Assembly: GCA_019137255.1 (NCBI GenBank) | Contig: WPDH01000221.1 | Span: 62,001 to 126,000, forward strand | DNA from: Corinectria fuckeliana | Lineage: Eukaryota; Ascomycota; Sordariomycetes; Hypocreales; Nectriaceae | Length of the DNA: 64,000 nt | Direction: 5' to 3' | Shown: one piece after another, positions 55,362 to 64,000 of the stretch | How positions within the stretch are numbered: position 1 is the first letter of the stretch | Layout: every line of letters starts with the position of its first letter | Translations under genes and position numbers: made by a program | Notes under the pieces: model-generated | Seen by the model: only the letters and a program-made list of their open reading frames with translations | What the model was told of the DNA's origin: nothing | Database searches by the model: none

Positions 55362-56280
55362 ATGCCGCCCATCGTGGCCAACCACGTAGTGCAGACGGTG
55401 TCTCACCGGTCTCACCGGTCTCACCCGCTGGAACGAAATTCGCGAGGGAAAGCCTCCAATGACGAGTTTCATTTTTGGAGGTTCTTGTGTATACCCATAT
55501 TTGGGAACAAAAAACGTGCTTTTGCTGCATTTGGAACGACCTGTTATTCTACTGCTCCTGAGGCTACGTACGGCACGGTTTTTTATTGTTTGGGTCGACT
55601 GGGGATTGAGGGACGGGGCATCACGGACATGTTGGATTCAATGTAGATATATCTGTCCGACCGAGAGTGTTTCAGCTGAAACAGCTAGACTCGGCTTCCG
55701 GCACGAAAATGAAAGATTGTTACGAGCCAATGACTGGTTGCCTTGTATATTTGTGGTGAAGTGGCTGGCTGTTTGATGTACATATGATCTAGTCCCTGCA
55801 TGGCATGGATAAAGATAGTATCATGCAGGGCAACTCACTTGAGATTGAAAATCGGATTATATCGTTACTCATTAACAGAGGATATGCGATAGCAAACCCA
55901 TCTGTATCTTGCATTGAGGATATGGGGAGACAGGTGGCTGTCCACCATGTTCAGCCCCAAGGTCTATCTATGAAGGAACGCCATACATTGCGTGTCTGTA
56001 TGAGTGTGTATATCTGACGAGAGCCGTGTAACCAATACCCTTCTCAGACCCGTATCGTGGAACCTAGAGTCACTGATACACCCATTGCCAGCCGTGAAAA
56101 GCCTTCCTGAAACAGAAAGAAGGAAAAAAAAGAAGAAAAAAAGAAAACCCGTTGTGACTCCATAACACCAAGAACTCCGTGCACAGCACCTTTTTACGTT
56201 AAAACACAGAGAATAAAGTCTTCAACCTCGTGTGAAAGACGCCAGAAATCAATGGTCGGGAAAAGCTGCCTCCTCTTTTA
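55362..56280. other. Convergent 3' flanks of the homeobox gene and UTR1
   Basis: No gene supported. Three direct copies of GTCTCACCG lie at 55400-55427 shortly after the homeobox stop, and an A/G-rich run lies at 56115-56150. Confidence 0.4.
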
Positions 56281-59118
56281 CTACAATCCTAGCAGGCTCA
56301 TCTGGCGGCGGATGGGACTCGCGCTGACACTGCCCTCCTCGCTCCCATAGAAAGCGCTGTCGGTGTCAATGTCCCAACTCAGGTCCTCCTGGTCGTCGTT
56401 GTCGTTGGGGGACGCGGCGTCGAAGGGCTTCTGGGCGGCGGCGCGGACGTTCCAGCGGAGGGTGCGGCTGACGCTGTCGAACCACTCCGTGTCGGTGCGG
56501 GTGACGGTGGGGAAGGGGTACTGCGAGGCGGTGATGGTGACGTGGTCGCCCTGGCGGAGCTCGAGGCGGCCTTTGCCGTCGAAGGCGCAGTAGGCGGTGG
56601 CGCGAGAGTTGCGTGGAACGGTGACGCGCAGGGCCATGGTGTCAGAGAGGACCATGGGCCGGAAGGACAGGGTGTGCGGGCAGATGGGCGTCAGGAGGAT
56701 GGCGGGAATGTCCGGGTGGACGAGGGCGCCGCCGGCCGAGAGGGAGTAGGCTGTGGAGCCGGTCGGGGTAGAGAAGATGCAGCCGTCGGCCTGGACGACG
56801 GTGAGGAGCTCGTCGTCGCCGTAGAGCTCGAGGTTGGAGACGTAGGGCGAAGGGCCGCGATCGATGACAAGTTCGTTGAGGACCTCGAACTGCTCGCCCT
56901 CCTCGAGGGTCGGGGCGCGTCCGTGCCCGCCGCGGTAGACGGTGCAGGTGAAGCGCATCCGCAGGTTGATCTTCATGCCGTCGTCGCCCATGATTCGGTT
57001 GAGGTGCTGCTTGTACTTTGCGAACTCGAACGTGGTCATGAAGCCGAGGCTGCCGAGGCTGAAGGACAGGACGGGGGGCACAATGCGCTGGAAGAGCCAG
57101 GAAGTGAAGAGGACGGTGCCGTCGCCGCCGAGGGTTAGGACGAGGTCGAACTTCTCGGGCTGGCTCCAGCAGAGGTCCGGGGTCCAGTACTTGAGCATGT
57201 ACTGGAAGCGCGGGTTCTCGGCGAGGATGGCGGGGGCGTCGAAGCGGTGGGAGCCGCGCAGCTTGGCGTCGACGTAGACGTTGACGCCGAGGTCGGAGCC
57301 GTAGCGCGGAGTGCGGAGCAGCCAGGAGGCGAGCTCGCGGGTGAGGTAGACGAGCTGGTTGTCGCGGGCCTTTGTGACGATCATGATGTTGCGGACGGCG
57401 CGCTTGACGGGGCGGCGCTGCAGCTGCTTGGAGACCTCACGGACGCCGGTGGCCGTGGCGACGAGGCGCGAGTGCGACATGGAGACATCGTTTTTGATTT
57501 CCTCCAGGACCCTGCCGATGTCGACGGCGTCAGCGAAGCGCTCGTGGTAGAAGCAAGGAGACTGAAGGGTCGAGGGGAAGAGGCCTGTGGAAGTGGAGGT
57601 GGCTGCGTTTGCAGTTGTAGTTGCGGCGGGTGTCCTAGCGGTGGTAGCGGCAGAAGCAGTGGCAGAAGCCGCAGCAGAAGTATTAGAGTCAGCGTTGTTG
57701 GTGATGGCTGTTGTGGTCGGGCTGCTGATGCTGGCGATACTGGCGACGTTGGTGTTGGTGTTGCACTTATTAGCGGTGGTGGGGCTTGAGAGAATGGCCG
57801 TAGTGGGAGTCGGGACAGGCGTGACAGTGGCTGCTGTAGTGGGAGTCGGCGGCTGCGGTTGCGGCGTGGGGGCCGTGGCCATGCGGGACTTGGCAATGTC
57901 GTTCAGGGCATCCGTCAGGGTCTGCGACGAGGGGGTCGCGGCCGGCTGAATCTGATGAGATTGAGCCGCGTGACGAGGCTCCTGGCTATCGGTTTCCGAG
58001 CTGCCGGTACTGGTAGACCGGGACTCGACCAGGGACTCGGAATGGGAGTAGTGGCCGTCGTCCCCGGACTGGGCGGAGCTGGAACTACTGGTGCTGTACA
58101 TGGCGTGGACGAGAGAGAGGGATGGCGAATGAGAGCCAGTCGGATTGTGGCCAGCAGCGCCGCGCAAGTCAGAGTCAGGATGAGAGCGGGAGGGAGCAAG
58201 CGAGGAGAGCTGGAGGGCGTCCGGCGCGGGTTTGCGTTGACGGGCTACCGAGGCCAGGGCCTTGATGACGGTCTGCCGAGGAATCGAGTCGCGGGAGAGG
58301 GTGTTGCGGCGATGTCCTTGCTGTTGGTGGCGGAAGCTAGTAGAGGAAGAGGAGGTGGTGGAGGAAGTCGAAGTCGAAGTCGAAGTCGAGGTCGAAACCG
58401 TAGACTCAGGCGACTCAGACGGCGACGGCGACGACGACAATGACAACAAGGTCGAATAAGAGGTGATTACAGAGAGGGAAGACGAGCGACAAGGGGAGCC
58501 CACTGAAGGCGCCGGAGCTTCCAGCGGAGTCGCAGCAGGAATAATAGATGGGGATACCAGCAAGGTCGCCGACGATGACGGGGAGGAGGATCCACCCAAA
58601 GAAGCTCTAGCAGTGGTCGGGGAACGACTCAATGGAAGACCGGGGATCGGATCAACAGCATCCTCTGCGGCCGCCACCACCGAGAAAGGAGCCGACGGGG
58701 ACGATGACTCGGGGAGGATTGAGGAGTAGCTGATGTTGGTGCTGTCTTGGTCATGGATGTTGAAAGAAGAGATGGTGGAGGAAGTGGCAGAGATAGCGTC
58801 TTTGTTATCAGTTGTCGCCGTTGAAGAAGAAGAAGGAGAAGGCGAAGGCGAAGGCGAAGGACAAGAGGCGGATGTAGTAGCAGCTATCTCCGTTAGGTCC
58901 AACTTCTCTGCGTCTGCGTCTGCTTCCTCCTCCTTTTCCCCCATCTCCTCTTCCTCGTAAGCGACAGGAGGAGGTGCGCTCTTATTAATAATAGAAGGGG
59001 GAGAATCGTCCCGCCTCGGACTGCCAAGAGCCGGGTGGAGCGCCGCGGGCGACGAGGCGGCGCGAAGCACGCCTGTCATATTTCCCGCGATGGACGGCAA
59101 GGAGAAGCTGGAAGACAT
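56281..59118 (-). CDS. UTR1: NAD kinase
   Basis: ATP-NAD kinase, makes NADP+ from NAD+ in the cytosol. Single exon, 945 residues from ATG 59118. The kinase domain covers about 560-890: RAVRNIMIVTKARDNQLVYL, LVLTLGGDGTVLFTSWLFQR (the GGDG motif), VLSFSLGSLGFMTTFEFAKY, NELVIDRGPSPYVSNLELYG (NE motif), IFSTPTGSTAYSLSAGGALV, FRPMVLSDTMALRVTVP and AFDGKGRLELRQGDHV. Residues 1-530 are low-complexity, almost all Ser, Thr, Ala and Pro, with homopeptide-like stretches from trinucleotide-like repeats (for example 58340-58440). Utr1 homologues are commonly near 500-700 residues, so this N-terminus is unusually long; a start further in cannot be excluded, though the frame is open and ATG-initiated throughout. 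Confidence 0.92.
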   Translation of the reverse strand: MSSSFSLPSIAGNMTGVLRAASSPAALHPALGSPRRDDSPPSIINKSAPPPVAYEEEEMGEKEEEADADAEKLDLTEIAATTSASCPSPSPSPSPSSSSTATTDNKDAISATSSTISSFNIHDQDSTNISYSSILPESSSPSAPFSVVAAAEDAVDPIPGLPLSRSPTTARASLGGSSSPSSSATLLVSPSIIPAATPLEAPAPSVGSPCRSSSLSVITSYSTLLSLSSSPSPSESPESTVSTSTSTSTSTSSTTSSSSTSFRHQQQGHRRNTLSRDSIPRQTVIKALASVARQRKPAPDALQLSSLAPSRSHPDSDLRGAAGHNPTGSHSPSLSLVHAMYSTSSSSSAQSGDDGHYSHSESLVESRSTSTGSSETDSQEPRHAAQSHQIQPAATPSSQTLTDALNDIAKSRMATAPTPQPQPPTPTTAATVTPVPTPTTAILSSPTTANKCNTNTNVASIASISSPTTTAITNNADSNTSAAASATASAATTARTPAATTTANAATSTSTGLFPSTLQSPCFYHERFADAVDIGRVLEEIKNDVSMSHSRLVATATGVREVSKQLQRRPVKRAVRNIMIVTKARDNQLVYLTRELASWLLRTPRYGSDLGVNVYVDAKLRGSHRFDAPAILAENPRFQYMLKYWTPDLCWSQPEKFDLVLTLGGDGTVLFTSWLFQRIVPPVLSFSLGSLGFMTTFEFAKYKQHLNRIMGDDGMKINLRMRFTCTVYRGGHGRAPTLEEGEQFEVLNELVIDRGPSPYVSNLELYGDDELLTVVQADGCIFSTPTGSTAYSLSAGGALVHPDIPAILLTPICPHTLSFRPMVLSDTMALRVTVPRNSRATAYCAFDGKGRLELRQGDHVTITASQYPFPTVTRTDTEWFDSVSRTLRWNVRAAAQKPFDAASPNDNDDQEDLSWDIDTDSAFYGSEEGSVSASPIRRQMSLLGL

Positions 59119-62100
59119 TGCTCTGCCGCCGGGGTGTTTTTCCTTTCCTTTTTGGTGGTAATAATTAGGGGGATTATTTAGACCCAGAGGTCCCGAGATG
59201 GAGGGGGGGATACTTCAGGGTAAGTTAGGTAGTACTTCGTTACACCCAAAGAGGTACAACACGCAGGTGTGCCAGACACAAAGTAGCGAGTGTCTTCGAG
59301 GTCGTGTGCGTGTGCCGAGAGAGAGAGTAAAGTCCGCTCCGATGTCTCTACTGTAAGCAGGCAAGTACCTGTCTACTTACTACCGAGTACTAGTAATGGC
59401 GGAGTCGGAGTCCGGCCGCGGAGCACCGTAACCGAAACACAGTTTGCCACACCCACTCTTGCTCTTGCAGAAAGTGGAGGCTTATTAGCAGCGTGCCCGT
59501 GTTGCCTTTTGGCTGACGGGTTGCAGCTCCGTTCGTAGATAGGTAGAAGGTACCTATCTATCTTTCGCACTCGCACACGAGAACAGGAGAGCTTCCGTCT
59601 GCTTCTCCGTGGTTCCTCGGAGGGCCAAAGAGATACCAGAGTTACGGCGCGAGAATGCCGGGAGAGGAACGGCCGGTAGAGTACCGTGACAGTACCGTGA
59701 CAGTGATAATTGGTACCGATGAATCAATCACCTGGTTCCTTTATTTCCACACTCGTTCAGTAGTCAGTTCCATTGATCCCCCCAAACAAGTGAAGCACTA
59801 TCCTCTCGGCCCCGGTGCAGGTTCCAATTGGACTGTCTGGACGACTCACCGTCACTTGTTGCGTTTTGATGCCGACCACTCTAATTAGCACTCACACAAA
59901 CCAAAAAATATGCCTTTCGATGGCCGTTCTGGGGGTTGGTGTGAGCCGAGCCGAGCGGGAGGGACTGGCCGCGATTGGTAGCCGCTGGTGATGAGAGGGA
60001 TCCAGCCGCAGCGTCACAGTGCACGTGGACGACGGGCACCAGCAAATAGCCACTTCTAGGCGCTGGTTCTCCTATATGCAAGGCCTTAGTTCTTTTAGTG
60101 CAGCACGGGAAAGCCTCTGTGGCTTTTTAATCGATAATGAGACGTTGGCTAGCTCGTCTGGTCTGGGCTGGTCTGACTTGGTCTTGTCCGGTCTGGTCTG
60201 GTCTCTGAGCTTGCAGAATCGCGTTTGCGGGCGGCCGCCGGTGACGTCCTTGCTGATCTGGTTTGGTGTTCCGAAATACCGGCTTATCCCGGGGTGTGTG
60301 TGCGTGTCCCTGAACTTGGGGGACGGTTGTCCACGCACAAAGATGGAAGCGAGTCCGTGGGGGAGGGGTTGTGAGGAAGAAAGAATCAGGGATGGATCCC
60401 AATGCCGATGCTGGCAGGCAAGGGGTGCGAGCGAGGGATGCAACGTAACGCAACGTAACGCAGTCTGCAGTCTGCAGGATCAAGGATGCAAGATGAAAAG
60501 ACGCAACCACCTTTCCGACGACCAGCGCAGAAAGCAACGAAAAGAGTTTGGTAAGCGGTCCGTAAATAGGTTGGGGTGATTGGAGAAATTATAACGAGTA
60601 ATAAAGAGGGAAGCGATCGACTTAAAACCCCCAGGATAAGCAGCCAGTAGAAGAAGAAGCAGACGAAGAGATAGCTCAAAGACGAAAGCTAAAAGGCCGC
60701 AGTTGACGAGAAGAAAAAAAAAGCAAGTCCTGTTGCAGGTTTCGTTGCAGGGAAAGACTCTAGAGCTCTCTGCGCGACTTAGGATGCGGACAGTTACTCG
60801 TCCTCGTCGTGTCTCTATTTCTGTCCCCTTCAAGTGCCGGAGAGTGGGGGAGGGGTATGGGAAACCCAAGAAATGACAGATGAAAGAGTTGGGTGGGTGA
60901 GGTGTGCCTGCAACTGATTCCCTTCTGTCGACGACGAGGGAATGGCCTTTTAATACTCTTTGCAAACTTGTAACCGGTGACCTGGAAACAGGAGGCTTGT
61001 GAGTATAGCCAGTCAGTCTTACCTCCCCTTTTCTGCCCCATGCTTGCTTGCTTTGCTTGTCATTGTTGCTCTCCCTTCTTGCTCCTGTCGATCAAGTGTT
61101 AGAGACGAGAGACGAGACGAGAGGCAAGAGACAAGAGACGAAGCCTCCTCTCTCCCCTTCTCTTCCTCTTCCCTGGGGGAAATCTGCTAGGCGCCGCCGC
61201 GTCCGAACCAACAACATCGCTGGTTGCCGCTGCCGCCGCCGGGGTTGTAGTGTAGTCTACCCAACTAATGCAATGTCGGGGAGCCACCCATCCGCTCGGC
61301 TCCACGCTTTTGCAACGGCTTTTCGACGTCGCAGGGGGTTCGATCCGGCTTAGCGTCCTTGCTGCTCCACCAGCCATGGAGGTTTTCTTTTTTGGCGTTT
61401 CGCCTCTCGGCCGTTTGCTGCTTGCCCGCTTCTTTGTTATGCACGAGGAAGAAGCTGTTGTTGCCCATTGGAAAAACCGTGTGGCTGAGACTGAGAGAGC
61501 CCCTGAAACGTGCAAGGTTCTCGTATTTGCGTAGTACAAATTACTTACCGAGGTCATTCGAAGTATGAGTAATTACTGACGAGGACGGAGGCTTCGGACA
61601 AGATAGGCTGATTCTCGTGGGACTGCGAGTGACACGAGTCCTGCAAAAAGCGCCTTCCTATATTTTCCTGTTGTCCCTCTAGGCGAATGACATGCCAAGA
61701 TTAAGCGACGCATGCATCTCGTCCCTCCTTGTCTGAGAGCATCCATGTACTCGTACATAATTGCCACGTTAATCATGGTGGATACCGTGTTATTCGATTT
61801 GACGTCTTCCTTATCTTCAAGTTACGAATACTTTGGGCACCTTGTCAGGACATGGACAGATCGGAGCTATCTACCGGGAAAGGTGCACTGGATGCCGTCA
61901 TTCGTGCAGCACTTTGTAGATGGTGCCGAAATCGGTACCATTGGTGCTACCCTAACGGCCAGATTTGTGAAAGACGGTAACGGCAAGAGACGAATCATGT
62001 GCAACTCGGTATCTTGTCTCTTACTGACACAAGACTGGTTGTTGCAAGTTGGCGCATAAAGCGGCATGGCCTAGACCGAAGACAAGAACCTCGGTGGATG

Positions 62101-63095
62101 CGGAGAGCTGGGAGTTTGGGTAGCTGTGTCGTATCGGCTAGCTGTGACGTCGCATGTCGACAACTCCTTGAGGCCAAGCACCACGAGTATTGCTCCGTCA
62201 CAGCGCGTGGGTACGTGATTGGCCACGAGGAAGGCCTGAAAGCCTGCGTCACCCTGCGTCCGTGTCGCATCCACCGGGCTGGTGATTCCGGGCTCGAAAC
62301 GTCGTGGCACTGTGGCTTTTCGTCGCAACTCATCCTTGCCTACCAATAATCGGAGTCGCGACGTAATACACCCCGTGGCATGACGTGCCAATGGTGGGCA
62401 AGACACGGAAAGAAGCTGCCGTGCTAGGTCTAGACCAAGCTTGGGGACTTTCTGGATGGACGAGGTTGGGTATATGTGAATTGTCTGGCGGCTATCTCAT
62501 ACATCGGTTCAACTCTCAGCTTCAGCTCGTCGACACTTTCCGAGTCGGAAAAACAATATTGCGTGGTCTGCTCCAGTTTTGTATGTTGATTCAAGCGGCT
62601 AGATAGATGGGTGTACGGTATTGACCATGTCTTCTTTGCTGAACTTCTCTGAAGTTCTCAACTTTCCCTTTACTTTTGGACCGGTTGAATCGCGAGGACG
62701 CCACATTGTTTGATGACAGCCCCTCCGAGAGTTCGAGGTCCAGATGAAACACCAGTTCGATTTCATGCCCCCAACTTGAGCCGTGCTAGGATCTGGTAGT
62801 TAGCGATACCGTCCGCAGACCCCGGGGCTAGAGTTGTGATTGTGGCCATGGCACCACCCTCCTGATAGGCCCGTGCTGCCGTTTGATCGTCTCGCTGCTT
62901 GACAAGCCCACCTCTGCATTATCATCCGCCCTGTCTTGATGCTGTCTCCCTCGTAGACGCTAAGCAAGGCGTGAGTTGTCACATCGTTCGCCATACAGAT
63001 GACAGGCCGAAGACCAATGTGCGCCTTGATGGGCGGTACTAGTCTTATCGTTCTGGCTCAGAACTAGCTTAGTGACCGCAGCTTCAGGGAACCCT
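59119..63095. other. Long gene-free region between UTR1 and RRP46
   Basis: About 4 kb without a supported gene. Short frames on both strands (for example 60480-60965 minus and 61712-62059 plus) show no family motif or convincing introns. Simple-sequence features are a GGTCT-type imperfect repeat at 60156-60206, two copies of CAACGTAACG at about 60440-60460, and a GAGACGA-rich run at 61100-61140. It should include the UTR1 promoter at its left end and the RRP46 3' flank at its right end. Confidence 0.4.
60156..60206. repeat. Imperfect GGTCT pentanucleotide repeat
   Basis: Repeated TCTGG/TCTGGGC units, including GTCTGGTCTGGTCT. Confidence 0.6.
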
Positions 63096-63962
63096 TCATT
63101 TCCAGTATAGGTCCGCTGCCACCTTTGCCTCAACAACTGAGCGGATGAACTCCTTCATGCTCCGGAACTCGTGGCTGTCACCTGTCATGGCTGTGTCGAT
63201 ACCAGACTGCTGGTGCTGGCAGCATACGCGTTGGCCAAGTTCTAGGATCTTGGCCCACTCGTCGGCAGAAAATGAGCCCTCGCTCTCTGACAAGAGAAGC
63301 TCGTCTTGAGAGGTGAAGCCTAGAACATGGAGAGATCTCGCACGATCCGCCTCAACTGCGGTCGGGTCGACTGTGATGTCCTCGTCGCCGTCTGAAATGG
63401 CGATGACAGTCGCAGCAGCGACGGCCTTGAGAGGGATCGCGGCAGTCAGAAGTCCCAGAATGGCAGCATGCAGCAGTGCAGGAATGATGGGAAGGTTCTG
63501 TCACCGAGTGTCAGCAGCGAAGCAGACCAACAGTTGATTTCAGGTCCCCTACCAGTTTTGCCTGGACCAGCTTGGTGTTGACGTAGGCGTTTTCTGGGGT
63601 CTCGGCCACCTGGAGGGTGATTTGGATGACGCATCTGGGATAGTTTCGCACAGGAATCAGTTGGCGCAGAGCGGCTTGCAAAAGCGCCTCGAGCTGTCGC
63701 TCCCGGGTTCCTATGAATCAAGGCTGGTCAGAACAGCTCCTTCTACCGCCATAATCCTGTCGAGCGTCTCACCTCCTACCCCTGCAGCAGGTCGCACAAC
63801 GACATCCACCAGAGCCTCAAAGGCATTCTCGTCTCGCCTCTGTGCCTCGACGGGACCGTTGACGGCAGCGATGACGGAATAGCCGCCATATGAAAAGGTT
63901 GCAGAGCCATCGGCTTTGGGGAGGTGCGACAGCTCGGCGGCTGGTTCGGCGGAGGGAGCCAT
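63096..63962 (-). CDS. RRP46: Exosome complex component Rrp46
   Basis: RNase PH-like ring subunit of the RNA exosome, which trims and degrades RNA in nucleus and cytoplasm; the eukaryotic ring subunits are catalytically inactive. Exons 63962-63773, 63710-63553 and 63497-63096 give 249 residues, near the family length. The N-terminus reads LPKADGSATFSYGGYSVIAA and VNGPVEAQRRDENAFEALVD, then across the joint GTRERQLEALLQAALRQLIP, CVIQITLQVAE and NAYVNTKLVQAKLNLPIIPA. The next helices are ALLHAAILGLLTAAIPLKAV, followed by the ring-fold strand TVIAISDGDEDITVDPTAVE. The C-terminal helix ends KEFIRSVVEAKVAADLYWK. Both introns have good sites (GTGAGA...TAG and GTAGGG...CAG). Confidence 0.93.
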
Positions 63963-64000
63963 TGCTGGAGTTGTGAAGTTGCGATATCACGACGCTGTAA

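Noticed and set aside
56542..57138. 198-codon plus-strand frame over UTR1
   Set aside because: Antisense of the NAD kinase domain; GC-rich third positions keep it open.
61712..62059. 115-codon plus-strand frame in the UTR1-RRP46 gap
   Set aside because: No domain, no intron signals, and overlapped by other short frames.
1..64000. CRISPR arrays, operons, riboswitches or prophage
   Set aside because: Spliced eukaryotic genes throughout; no such prokaryotic structures are seen.

Overview
The window is nuclear DNA from a filamentous ascomycete (Pezizomycotina, most likely a Sordariomycete close to Hypocreales; this placement is an inference from protein flavour, not a search). The signs are short introns of about 50-130 bp with GT...AG ends and CTGAC-type branch sites, compact mostly single-copy housekeeping genes on both strands, typical fungal families (Ssr4, Pxr1, DUF1746, Eaf6, UstYa) and a TIR transposon. 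Exon structures were built by hand from splice signals plus protein continuity. Every spliced gene model given keeps frame across all joints. No tRNA, rRNA or other RNA gene could be supported.

Layout, left to right: SSR4 (minus, cut by the left edge); GND1, 6-phosphogluconate dehydrogenase (minus); a 3 kb gap with one weak 65-residue spliced candidate; an RBM42-like RRM protein (plus); an SLC35C2/Ymd8-like transporter (minus). Next comes a complete PIF/Harbinger-type transposon (11100-14842) with 14-bp inverted ends, a TTA target duplication, a transposase broken by two stops and an intact Myb/SANT-like second ORF. It is followed by a gene-poor stretch with an orphan UstYa/DUF3328 gene, a GH15-family glycosidase (plus) and the molybdenum cofactor sulfurase hxB (minus). 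From 24.8 kb on the genes are dense: ARS2, PXR1, a 73-residue unknown, a DUF1746 (Dsc4-like) membrane protein, RCL1, a mitochondrial PPR protein, TAF3, dipeptidyl-peptidase V, EAF6, an SRRM1-like PWI splicing factor, NAS2, the Ran GTPase GSP1, a Yox1-type homeobox factor, the NAD kinase UTR1 and the exosome subunit RRP46.

There is no operon or obvious gene cluster. The content is nonetheless rich in nuclear and RNA functions: chromatin (SSR4, TAF3, EAF6), splicing and RNA maturation (RBM42-like, ARS2, SRRM1-like), ribosomal RNA and exosome (RCL1, PXR1, RRP46) and nuclear transport (GSP1). GND1 makes NADPH and UTR1 makes NADP(H), a metabolic link without physical linkage. Two divergent pairs probably share promoters: RCL1/PPR (274 bp) and SRRM1-like/NAS2 (364 bp).

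The most notable items are the transposon with its two CAA-to-TAA-like stops sitting 133 bp upstream of the transporter ATG, the orphan UstYa-like gene with an altered first metal motif, the two small uncharacterised spliced genes, and a frame-neutral 63-bp intron in the DUF1746 gene.
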